Positions 7,307 through 13,855 of a stretch of DNA of 42,010 nt are shown one piece after another. Below the pieces are notes generated by a model. It did not search any database. It was not told the origin of the DNA and was given only the letters and a program-made list of their open reading frames with translations. The translations under genes were made by a program, and so were the position numbers. Where the stretch lies: positions 9,114-51,123 of the forward strand of contig CACZJT010000003.1 of NCBI GenBank assembly GCA_902781565.1, read 5' to 3'. Each line of letters opens with the position of its first letter. The first letter of the stretch is position 1. This stretch comes from an uncultured Ruminococcus sp. Its GTDB lineage: Bacteria; Bacillota; Clostridia; Oscillospirales; Ruminococcaceae.

Positions 7307-8509
7307 TCAGAACGGAATATCACAATAGATCAGGTCTTTCATATCCCGCTCAAAGCACCGTCCGCTGAATGCGAAATGGGGCAGCTCGATGAGCCGCGTT
7401 CCCCGCGGGACTATGTACCTGTACAGCGGGTCGGCTATGACCGTTTTCGGGGCGAGGTCATGAAGCGCACGCTCTATGTCCTCCTCTGCCGAAAGCGTGA
7501 GATCGTAGTCGGCGAGTATCTCCCTGTCGGTGGGGAGAGGGCAGATGACCCTTGCATGAGTGCCATTCTCGTGCCATAAAGCCGAAGCCAGCGACACGGC
7601 TCCGATACTCTCGCCGATAATGACGATATCGCACGGCTCACCGCCGCGCTCGTTCACGGTGTCGCATTCCTTGTCCTCTGCCGCCCAATTGAGGTAACAC
7701 TTGACGCGCTCGGCGTATTTCTTCCCGAAAGGCACTCCGCATACGTAGGGTATGCCGAATCTCTCCTTCATATACTTCGCCGCCGCAAAGCCCGAAAAGC
7801 TCACCACAAGGTTCACCCTCGCCGACGCCGCGCGGCGTATCTCATCAAGACTGCTCCCCATCGCAAGGCAGGACACGTACTCAAAGCCGCTCTCGGCGAC
7901 AAAGCGCTTCATGCTGTCCATAGTACCGCGCCACGGGAAGTCCAAAGGGGTCATGCCGAGGATATTCACGCCAATGTTATCCGAAATGGGGGACGGTCGC
8001 TGTAGGGTTTGGCTCATTTCATGATTCAAAGGCGACCTTACCCCCAAGCCCCCTTTTGGACAGTCGGTCACGAACTCCCGCACGATGTCGAGAAAGGCTT
8101 CGCTCGCGCCCTCGATGTAAGAGCGCGTGCCGTTGGTGTGCATTCCGAAAGTGCGTATTCCCGAGCGGGCTTCTATCTCCGCGGCTACAGCGTCGAAATC
8201 AACGCCCGTCATCATCGGCATGGGCGAACCGCAGACCGCTATGAATGCGGGGGCTCTGTCCCTTGCCGCCGATACCACATCGAAGATCAGCTTTTCGTCG
8301 TCGCCCATTATGGCGTCCATTTCGGTAAGCGCCGAGATGTAAATGTCCGACTGCATATCGTACCAGCGGGGCTCGTCGTGGGTGGCGTAGGTGGAATTGC
8401 AGCCCGAAGCGTCGTGGGTCACGGTCATTCCGCCCAGTTCGTAAAGCGCCGAGCATACCCCCGAGGTGTCAGCCGAGTAGCAGGGGATTATCCTTGAAAC
8501 ATTTTTCAT
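7307..8509 (-). CDS. Nitrogenase component-1-like protein B, with repeat-derived insert
   Basis: This 400-aa component-1-like protein is a clear paralogue of protein A. Candidate cluster ligands are Cys10, Cys19 in SGVCSALYELGG, Cys37 in DASGC and Cys93 in AVCGSPMP, so the three-cysteine half-site typical of P-cluster-type subunits is more complete than in A. The start is set at 8509 from GGGGAGG 9 nt upstream; the longer ORF start at 8548 lies inside the preceding gene. Residues about 151-177 are encoded by a palindromic repeat (7988-8053) inserted in frame at a loop: protein A runs straight through this point (ERFAEDG..GVLGATPLE), while B has the extra segment before NIGVNILGMTPLD. It follows protein C by 16 nt and probably pairs with it as an alpha/beta-type complex. 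Confidence 0.85.
   Translation of the reverse strand: MKNVSRIIPCYSADTSGVCSALYELGGMTVTHDASGCNSTYATHDEPRWYDMQSDIYISALTEMDAIMGDDEKLIFDVVSAARDRAPAFIAVCGSPMPMMTGVDFDAVAAEIEARSGIRTFGMHTNGTRSYIEGASEAFLDIVREFVTDCPKGGLGVRSPLNHEMSQTLQRPSPISDNIGVNILGMTPLDFPWRGTMDSMKRFVAESGFEYVSCLAMGSSLDEIRRAASARVNLVVSFSGFAAAKYMKERFGIPYVCGVPFGKKYAERVKCYLNWAAEDKECDTVNERGGEPCDIVIIGESIGAVSLASALWHENGTHARVICPLPTDREILADYDLTLSAEEDIERALHDLAPKTVIADPLYRYIVPRGTRLIELPHFAFSGRCFERDMKDLIYCDIPF
7988..8053. repeat. Palindromic repeat, copy 3, inside a coding sequence
   Basis: This is the same element as at 7163-7302 (GGGGGACGGTCGC ... GGCGACCTTACCCCCAAG) but lying inside component-1-like gene B. Its inner stem is more degraded (GGCTCATTTCATGATTC). 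On the coding strand it adds about 22 in-frame codons reading GGLGVRSPLNHEMSQTLQRP, without a stop. This is analogous to the palindromic elements known to insert in frame in Rickettsia proteins. Confidence 0.85.
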
Positions 8510-8525
8510 ACCGCAGTCCTCCCCC

Positions 8526-9842
8526 TTAGCCCGTAAGACAGCTCGCACAGCCGAAGCCTTTGAGACTTATGACCGTTTTCCTGTCCTTCTTGTTTAGATA
8601 TGCGTCCTCTATGAGCGCCGCCAGCTTTGTAATGCCCGAGAAGCCGTAAAGCCCCGCGTTCAGAATTATGTTCACGAAGTTGTCGGTCGCAAAATAGTAA
8701 GCCGCCTTCTGACCTATCGCAAGAACAAGCTCGTGAGGTTCGTGACAGACGTTCAGCATATTGACATTCGCCGCCGCGAATATCCGAATATCGGGGCGTT
8801 CGGCTTTAAGGTACTCAAACGCCGCAGTTTCCTCCCCTGCGCTGTCGGCTATAATGTAGCGCACGTTGAAGCCGTGCCGACACAGAAGCGCCGCAAGCTC
8901 GAAGGGACGGGAAACTGCCGTAAAATCAATTGCTACCGAGATATCGCCCACCGTGTCATGTGCTTTTTCGAGTGCGTTTTCGCAAGCCTCGATATCTTCC
9001 TTAAAATCGGGGACGTCCGCTTCGAGGGCAGCACACAGGCGCGAATAATTGTCCTTTATCGTGTCATAGTCGAAGCTGTTCGGCAGGTAAAGATGTTCCC
9101 CGCCGAAGCGCTCCTTCATGACCTCCCCTGCGCCGTAAGTGTACGGAAAATAGGTCAGATCCAAAAAGCTCTCCGACATTTGCAGGTATTCTTCATAGCT
9201 GTTGCAGAGCGTGATATCCCGCAGAGCAAAGCCGTTCTCTCGAATGATCTTCACAAGCTCGCTGTCCTCGTCGGTGGGACGGTCGTTTCCGATGATGTTC
9301 ACCGATCGGCAGTTTATCGGAAGCGGTCCGAGCGCCGCATAGAGCTGCTGCGCCATTTTCGCCACGGGGGAAATGGTCGTGCGCATGGTCGGGGTCATGT
9401 AGCAGTCTACGAATGTTATATCGGGAAATTTTTCGGACAGTTCATCTATTATAGACCCGAAGTCCGCGCCCGAAAACAAGTGTATGCAGCTCAGATAAAG
9501 CAGTATCACGGGCGGGCGTTCCGGCAGCTTTCCGATGATCTCCGACACGCCGTCAACTATGTCGCTTTCGAGAGTGCCGTCGAACATATCCTCCTCCGAT
9601 ACGGATATCCAGCTCATGCGGTCGAGGGCGAACATCTCCGCCGCAGTCAGGATAACGCCCCGCAGACAGCCCTGCGCACAGGCGAATATCTGATGCGCCT
9701 TCGGAACGAGCATTCCCGTGTGGACGATGTTCCACATACCCCGCGCGGGGGTGTTGTATTCAAGCCCGCTCTCGAAAAACTCCCTAACATCGGTGTCGGC
9801 TATGAGCTTCGAGGGGGGCTTGACGAATGACCTCTTGTTCAT
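8526..9842 (-). CDS. Nitrogenase component-1-like protein C
   Basis: This 438-aa protein has the three-lobed component-1-like layout: an N-terminal cluster region, a central domain with Rossmann-type stretches, and a C-terminal domain. Candidate metal ligands are Cys55 and Cys59 in FACAQGCLRG and Cys119 in YLSCIHLF, spaced as in the cluster-binding half of NifD/K relatives. The C-terminus ends GCASCLTG, an extra CxxC pair. The true start is the ATG at 9842, 1 nt after the upstream stop (9844), with GGAGGTG 6-7 nt before it. The longer ORF reads back into nifH-like gene 2. It lies directly behind NifH-like 2 and in front of B, so NifH2-C-B resembles a reductase plus two-subunit catalytic component. 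The substrate is unknown. Confidence 0.83.
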   Translation of the reverse strand: MNKRSFVKPPSKLIADTDVREFFESGLEYNTPARGMWNIVHTGMLVPKAHQIFACAQGCLRGVILTAAEMFALDRMSWISVSEEDMFDGTLESDIVDGVSEIIGKLPERPPVILLYLSCIHLFSGADFGSIIDELSEKFPDITFVDCYMTPTMRTTISPVAKMAQQLYAALGPLPINCRSVNIIGNDRPTDEDSELVKIIRENGFALRDITLCNSYEEYLQMSESFLDLTYFPYTYGAGEVMKERFGGEHLYLPNSFDYDTIKDNYSRLCAALEADVPDFKEDIEACENALEKAHDTVGDISVAIDFTAVSRPFELAALLCRHGFNVRYIIADSAGEETAAFEYLKAERPDIRIFAAANVNMLNVCHEPHELVLAIGQKAAYYFATDNFVNIILNAGLYGFSGITKLAALIEDAYLNKKDRKTVISLKGFGCASCLTG

Positions 9843-9843
9843 C

Positions 9844-10602
9844 TCACACCTCCCCGAAGGTCGCAAGTACCGCATTTGCCGCCGCCGCGAGCTGTTCCGC
9901 TGCGGCGCTTTCGGGACAGACCTCGAACACGGGCTTGCCCGCTTTTTCGGCGAGAGGTATCTCGGTGCAGCGGTCGATGTCGGCAATCACGGTAGTGCCG
10001 AAATCCTTCGCCAGCTCTGCCGCCGCCTTGTCCTCGTCCTCAACTCCGCGGCGGTTAAGGATAATGCCTCCCAACCGCGCATAGCCGCGCCCCTTGAAAT
10101 TGTCCACCGCCATGCAGATATTCGCAGCCGCGTAAACGGACATCTTCTCGCCCGAGGTCACGACGATCACTTCGTCGGCATAGCCCTTGCGCATGGGCAT
10201 GGAGAAACCGCCGCATACAACGTCACCCAAGACGTCATAGATCACCACATCGGGCTTGTACACATCGTAAGCCCCAAGTGTTCCGAGAGTTTCGAGGGCG
10301 TTGATTATCCCTCGCCCCGCACAGCCGAGCCCGGGTACGGGTCCGCCCGCTTCCACGCACTTTACGCCGTAAGCGCCGTCAAAGACTATCTCGCCGAGGG
10401 TCAGGGACTTGCCTTTTTCGCGGGTGAGCTGCAAGACGGTCGGTATGCGCTCCCCGCCCCGCAGCAGCGAGGTAGAATCGGCTTTGGGGTCGCAGCCTAT
10501 CTGCATGACCGAAAGCCCGCTTTTTGCAAGCGCCGCCGAGATGTTGCATGAAATAGTAGATTTCCCTATGCCGCCCTTGCCGTATATAGCGATCTTTTTC
10601 AT
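9844..10602 (-). CDS. NifH-like ATPase/reductase 2
   Basis: This 252-aa second Fe-protein homologue has the P-loop GKGGIGKST at about 9-17, Cys94 in GLGCAGRG and Cys130 in [11 protein letters not shown], so nucleotide and [4Fe-4S] binding should be intact. The ATG at 10602 is preferred over the upstream TTG at 10608 because GGAGT lies 8 nt before it. It is similar to but clearly divergent from NifH-like 1 (different segments at 50-85), so the two are not recent duplicates and probably dock with different component-1 partners. It follows hydE by 57 nt and is tightly coupled to component-1-like C. Confidence 0.93.
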   Translation of the reverse strand: MKKIAIYGKGGIGKSTISCNISAALAKSGLSVMQIGCDPKADSTSLLRGGERIPTVLQLTREKGKSLTLGEIVFDGAYGVKCVEAGGPVPGLGCAGRGIINALETLGTLGAYDVYKPDVVIYDVLGDVVCGGFSMPMRKGYADEVIVVTSGEKMSVYAAANICMAVDNFKGRGYARLGGIILNRRGVEDEDKAAAELAKDFGTTVIADIDRCTEIPLAEKAGKPVFEVCPESAAAEQLAAAANAVLATFGEV

Positions 10603-10659
10603 ATCCAAACACTCCAGAAATAATAAATTCGCCGCAAAGCGACACCTTCAATTCCTACT

Positions 10660-11727
10660 TCATGATCCGGAATCCACAAATTCCCCAAAGTCTCCCCTTG
10701 TCACAGCGACCTCACAGCCTATGGACTTCATTCGGGCTTGCAGGCAGAACTTGCAGTCGGCGGTAGTATCCTCGGTGCAGATCTTGTTGTCGTAGAGCAT
10801 ATATTTCTTCCGCACCGCCGTCGGAGAGAGATTCGGCATTATGACGTTCGCGCCGTGGAGAACGCCCTGCTCGCGCCCGTCGGGGCGTATCGTTCCGAGA
10901 GCCGTGGTCGCGGGGAGCAGCACGTTCGGGAGCATTATCCTCGTGAGCGCCAGCAGGAACAGCGTCAGCTCATAGGAGCCCTTCGGCTTGTCGCGGAAGT
11001 CCGTGTCCTTGTGGGGCAGGAAGGGTCCCATGCCGACCATTTGGGGCTGAAACTCCGCAAGGAACAGCATATCCTCCGCGAGGTGTTCCGTCCTCTGGTA
11101 CGGAGCGCCGATCATCATTCCCGCGCCCGTCTGGAAGCCCAGCTCTTTGAGGTCGCGCAGGCACTTCATTCTGTGCTCGAAGGACAAAAACGACGGGTGT
11201 AATTTTTCGTACAGTTCCTTACTGGCAGTCTCATGGCGGAGCAGATACCTGTCCGCGCCCGCTTCCCGCAGGAGCGCGTATTCCTCACGCTCCTGCTCGC
11301 CTATCGAGAGGGTCACGGCGCAGTCGGGGTGAGCGGATTTTATACTGCGGACGATCTCAGCCATACGAGCGGGCGGGTAAGCTCCGTCCTCGCCGCTTTG
11401 AAGCACGAATGTGCGGTAACCCGTTTCGTAGCCCTCATCGCAGCATTCGAGTATCTCCTCCTCGGTGAGCCTATAGCGCTGTGCGTTTTTGTTCGAGCGC
11501 CTGATCCCGCAGTAATAGCAGTCGTTCTTGCAGTAGTTGGAGAACTCCACTATCCCGCGTATGAATATCTTGTTGCCGAAGCGCTTTTTCCGCAGGCTGT
11601 TGGCGATAGAAGCCGCATAAGCGCGTTCCTCATCGCCGTGACCGTCGATGAGCTCCACCCATTCGGAGCGGGAGAGGGTCTTTTCGGCGTTCAGTTTGTC
11701 TATAAGTTCTTTCAGATGTTCGTTCAT
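10660..11727 (-). CDS. hydE: HydE-type radical SAM enzyme
   Basis: This is a 355-aa radical SAM protein. The SAM-cluster motif is Cys66-x3-Cys70-x2-Cys73 in NYCKNDCYYCG, followed by the HydE-typical IRRSNKN. Other HydE signatures are VLQSGED, LRHETA, GMGPFLPH, LPATTALGTI and GANVIMPN, plus C-terminal Cys residues (CKFC) near the optional second cluster. In [FeFe] hydrogenase maturation HydE acts on the iron-cysteine synthon made by HydG. The start at 11727 has GAGGG 9 nt upstream; the longer ORF start at 11823 would read through the terminator hairpin. hydF, hydG and hydA are absent from the window. HydE here heads the nif-like/hyp run, which raises the possibility of a dedicated role in that system. 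Confidence 0.95.
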   Translation of the reverse strand: MNEHLKELIDKLNAEKTLSRSEWVELIDGHGDEERAYAASIANSLRKKRFGNKIFIRGIVEFSNYCKNDCYYCGIRRSNKNAQRYRLTEEEILECCDEGYETGYRTFVLQSGEDGAYPPARMAEIVRSIKSAHPDCAVTLSIGEQEREEYALLREAGADRYLLRHETASKELYEKLHPSFLSFEHRMKCLRDLKELGFQTGAGMMIGAPYQRTEHLAEDMLFLAEFQPQMVGMGPFLPHKDTDFRDKPKGSYELTLFLLALTRIMLPNVLLPATTALGTIRPDGREQGVLHGANVIMPNLSPTAVRKKYMLYDNKICTEDTTADCKFCLQARMKSIGCEVAVTRGDFGEFVDSGS

Positions 11728-11756
11728 AACGGTATCCCTCGGTTCGATAAAAGGGT

Positions 11757-11802
11757 AAAAAAACGGACAGCCACTCCGCCCAAAAGCGGATATGGCTGTC
11801 CC
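11757..11802 (-). terminator. Intrinsic terminator or attenuator ahead of hydE
   Basis: On the minus strand GGACAGCCA pairs with TGGCTGTCC around an inner TCCGC/GCGGA helix with a 6-nt loop, followed by seven T residues. It lies 100 nt after the regulator gene and only 30 nt before the hydE start, so it either ends the regulator transcript or works as a conditional attenuator controlling the 11-kb cluster. Confidence 0.88.
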
Positions 11803-11805
11803 GCA

Positions 11806-11821
11806 GACCCATAGGAGGGTC
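11806..11821 (-). promoter_or_regulatory. Leader hairpin upstream of hydE terminator
   Basis: A small hairpin GACCC/GGGTC (7-nt loop) lies 4 nt upstream of the terminator stem on the minus strand. Together with the roughly 100 nt between the regulator stop and the terminator it makes a structured leader. I do not recognise it as a known riboswitch class. Function inferred from position only. Confidence 0.4.
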
Positions 11822-11902
11822 ATATAGTCAAGCGATATCCGGCTTCTACCTCAGGCGCGGAAAGCGGCTTTGGTATCAGGCGAAATGTGTTTCGTTATGT
11901 TT

Positions 11903-12151
11903 TCAGTTTTCGGGAGCGTTCACCGTCTTGGCGGTGACTCCGTCTATCCTGCCTATAGCGCCCGCCAGCTTATTTATGGCGTCCTGCGGAGCATCTATGG
12001 CAATGCTTATTATGTTTATCCCCTTGGCACGGTAAGGCACGCCCATTCTGCCGATAATGTACTTGTCGTAATCGTGCAGGAGCGCATTGACGCTCGTTGC
12101 CGCGGAGGGGTCTTTGACGATTATCGCAATGACCGCGACTCTTGTATCCAT
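11903..12151 (-). CDS. TM1266-type iron-only hydrogenase system regulator
   Basis: This 82-aa, single-domain ferredoxin-fold (ACT/NikR-C-like) protein reads MDTRVAVIAIIVKD, then an HDYDKYIIGRMGVPY segment and INIISIAID. These features match the small TM1266 family found beside HydE/HydF/HydG genes and annotated as a putative iron-only hydrogenase system regulator. The family has no DNA-binding domain, so it may sense a small molecule or act as a protein-level regulator. The start at 12151 has AAAGGGAGTG about 9 nt upstream; an in-frame ATG at 12178 lacks this. It is the first gene after the strong promoter at 12193-12221, and adjacency to hydE supports the assignment. Confidence 0.85.
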   Translation of the reverse strand: MDTRVAVIAIIVKDPSAATSVNALLHDYDKYIIGRMGVPYRAKGINIISIAIDAPQDAINKLAGAIGRIDGVTAKTVNAPEN

Positions 12152-12192
12152 ATATAGTACACTCCCTTTCGGAAACAATACCTATCTTGTAT

Positions 12193-12221
12193 ATTATATC
12201 ATTCTTTAGTCAGAATGTCAA
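12193..12221 (-). promoter_or_regulatory. SigA promoter of the regulator/hydE/nif-like/hyp cluster, with dyad in spacer
   Basis: Minus strand TTGACA (12216-12221), a 17-bp spacer and TATAAT (12193-12198) form a perfect consensus promoter. The spacer contains the dyad ATTCT-GACTAA-AGAAT (12201-12216), well placed for a repressor that would block RNA polymerase. It is about 40 bp upstream of the regulator start and is the only strong promoter I see for the whole cluster. Confidence 0.85.
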
Positions 12222-12324
12222 GTCCGGGTGTATTTTTTTGTACATATCTACAATAACAAAAGGCTTATACTGTGATATGTGTCAATTAGCTTATGCTAAC
12301 TTATTGTCTTTCTGCCCGTAAAGA

Positions 12325-12358
12325 ATCCCCTCCGCGCCATTCGGGACGCAAAGGGGAT
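12325..12358 (-). terminator. Probable terminator of the ribose-phosphate pyrophosphokinase gene
   Basis: ATCCCCT pairs with AGGGGAT, with a further GCG/CGC pairing inside, 45 nt after the stop codon on the minus strand. The T tail is short (TTCTTTA), so termination strength is uncertain. Confidence 0.55.
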
Positions 12359-12402
12359 CACTTGTCCGATATATTACGATGCTTATACCGCGCAGAGAAC
12401 GA

Positions 12403-13560
12403 TCACTTGGAATGGTTATGCTTTGCGAGGAGAGCCGCGATCTTCTGGTGAGGGTCGATGACCTCAGAGATCGACATATCGTGGTTCAGGGTCGAGATGT
12501 AGTATGCGATGTACTTGGTGCAGTCTACCTCGTGGAACCAGGGAGAAGCCAGCAGCTCGGGCATACGGTAAGTAAGGTTCGTGCCGAATACCGCGCTTAT
12601 GGTGCCGTCCGCGAACTTCTCGTCGAAGGCTTTCAGACCGTTCGTGAACATACCGTAGGTCGCGTAGCAGATTATCGACTTGGCGTTGCGCTTTTTCAGC
12701 TCTATGGCGATATCGAGCATACTTTCGCCCGAGGAAATGAGGTCGTCCGCGATGAATACCACTTTACCCGCAACGTCATTGCCCATGAACTCGTGGGCGA
12801 CGATGGGGTTCCTGCCGTTTACGATAGTGGAGTAATCGCGGCGCTTGTAGAACATTCCGAGATCGACGCCGAGCACCGAAGCGTAATACATATTCCTGCC
12901 GATAGCGCCCTCGTCGGGAGATACTACCATGAAGTGATCTTTGTCGAACTGCATATCGGGGAAGGTCTTCATCATAGCCTTCAGCACCTGATAGGAGGGC
13001 ATGATGTTGTCAAAGCCCGTGAGCGGGATAGCGTTCTGAACGCGGGGATCGTGAGCGTCGAAGGTGATTATGTTCTGAACACCCATTGCCGCAAGCTCCT
13101 GCAAAGCCACTGCGCAGTCGAGGGATTCGCGGAAGGCGCGGCGGTGCTGTCTGCCGCCGTAGAGTATAGGCATTATGACGTTGATACGGTGAGCCTTGCC
13201 GCTCGCCGCCTGGATTATACGTTTAAGATCCTGAAAATGATCGTCGGGGGACATGGCGTTCTCTTTGCCGAACATCTTGTAAGTGCAGCTGTAATTCGCC
13301 ATATCGCAGATGATGAACAGATCCTTTCCGCGGACTGTCTGCTTGATAAAGCCCTTGCCGTCGCCGGACTGGAAGCGGGGGCAGTCGGCTTCGATAAGGA
13401 ATGTCCTCGTTTCGGGGTCTTCGCCCTCGAGGGGAGCTCTCCATTTCAGAAAATACTCATCGATACGCTTGCCGAGCTCTGTAGCACCTTTCAGGGCGAT
13501 TATGCCGAGGGGTGCAACTGCTGTTGTAGGATCAAATATTCTGTTTTCGGTATTGCTCAT
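12403..13560 (-). CDS. prs: Ribose-phosphate pyrophosphokinase (PRPP synthetase), long form
   Basis: This 385-aa protein is in the ribose-phosphate pyrophosphokinase family, making PRPP from ribose-5-phosphate and ATP for nucleotide, His and Trp synthesis. The PRPP-binding loop is VVFIADDLISSGESM, in the C-terminal phosphoribosyltransferase-fold half, and the Mg/ATP-binding stretch TFDAHDPRVQN is in the middle. It is about 70 residues longer than the usual bacterial enzyme (about 315 aa); extra sequence lies at the N-terminus and in ICDMANYSC...MSPDDHF. It is a monocistronic minus-strand gene with its own promoter (13661-13689) and terminator. A second, classical prs elsewhere in the genome cannot be excluded. 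Confidence 0.9.
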   Translation of the reverse strand: MSNTENRIFDPTTAVAPLGIIALKGATELGKRIDEYFLKWRAPLEGEDPETRTFLIEADCPRFQSGDGKGFIKQTVRGKDLFIICDMANYSCTYKMFGKENAMSPDDHFQDLKRIIQAASGKAHRINVIMPILYGGRQHRRAFRESLDCAVALQELAAMGVQNIITFDAHDPRVQNAIPLTGFDNIMPSYQVLKAMMKTFPDMQFDKDHFMVVSPDEGAIGRNMYYASVLGVDLGMFYKRRDYSTIVNGRNPIVAHEFMGNDVAGKVVFIADDLISSGESMLDIAIELKKRNAKSIICYATYGMFTNGLKAFDEKFADGTISAVFGTNLTYRMPELLASPWFHEVDCTKYIAYYISTLNHDMSISEVIDPHQKIAALLAKHNHSK

Positions 13561-13660
13561 CGGATTATTACCTCATTTCTCCGTCCAAATACCGCACAAT
13601 GCGGCACCCGCCGCTGACGGTCCCGCGGCAGGTCAATATTGTCGTAAGCATTCTTATCTT

Positions 13661-13689
13661 ATTATACACTATCCGACAATATTTTACAA
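13661..13689 (-). promoter_or_regulatory. Promoter of prs
   Basis: Minus strand TTGTAA (13684-13689), a 17-bp spacer and TATAAT (13661-13666) lie about 100 bp upstream of the prs start. No other structure was seen in the 13561-13791 gap between the divergent genes. Confidence 0.7.
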
Positions 13690-13791
13690 TACCTTTTTTC
13701 AACAAATTTTATTTAACGTGCAGTATATCACTTGTGAAGTTATCCGACGCTGACCAATTGACCGTACTCGTAAAAAAAGTGTCACGGACCA

Positions 13792-13820
13792 TTGACATAT
13801 CCTCGGAACTCTGCTATAAT
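13792..13820 (+). promoter_or_regulatory. Promoter of GH26 gene 1
   Basis: TTGACA (13792-13797), a 17-bp spacer and TATAAT (13815-13820) form a perfect consensus. It lies 36 bp upstream of the ATG, so the leader is very short. Confidence 0.85.
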
Positions 13821-13855
13821 AGTTGAAAACATTTTGCGAAAAAGGAGCATTTGCT

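Noticed and set aside
7163..8053. CRISPR-like array
   Set aside because: Only three palindromic units, two intergenic and one inside a gene, with unequal spacing and no unique spacers or cas genes.
4307..10602. Classical nitrogen-fixation (nif) operon
   Set aside because: Component-1-like proteins are short and divergent, NifH-like proteins are about 250 aa, and nifB, nifE and nifN are absent. A role in N2 fixation is not supported.
4307..10602. Protochlorophyllide reductase or cofactor F430 (CfbCD) system
   Set aside because: No tetrapyrrole genes are nearby, there are three component-1-like genes rather than the CfbD or BchNB set, and the neighbours are hyp genes and hydE.
10660..11727. 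BioB, ThiH or PylB instead of HydE
   Set aside because: The radical SAM motif context (NYCKNDCYYCGIRRSNKN) and the HydE-specific blocks VLQSGED, LRHETA and LPATTALGTI, plus an adjacent TM1266-type gene, favour HydE.
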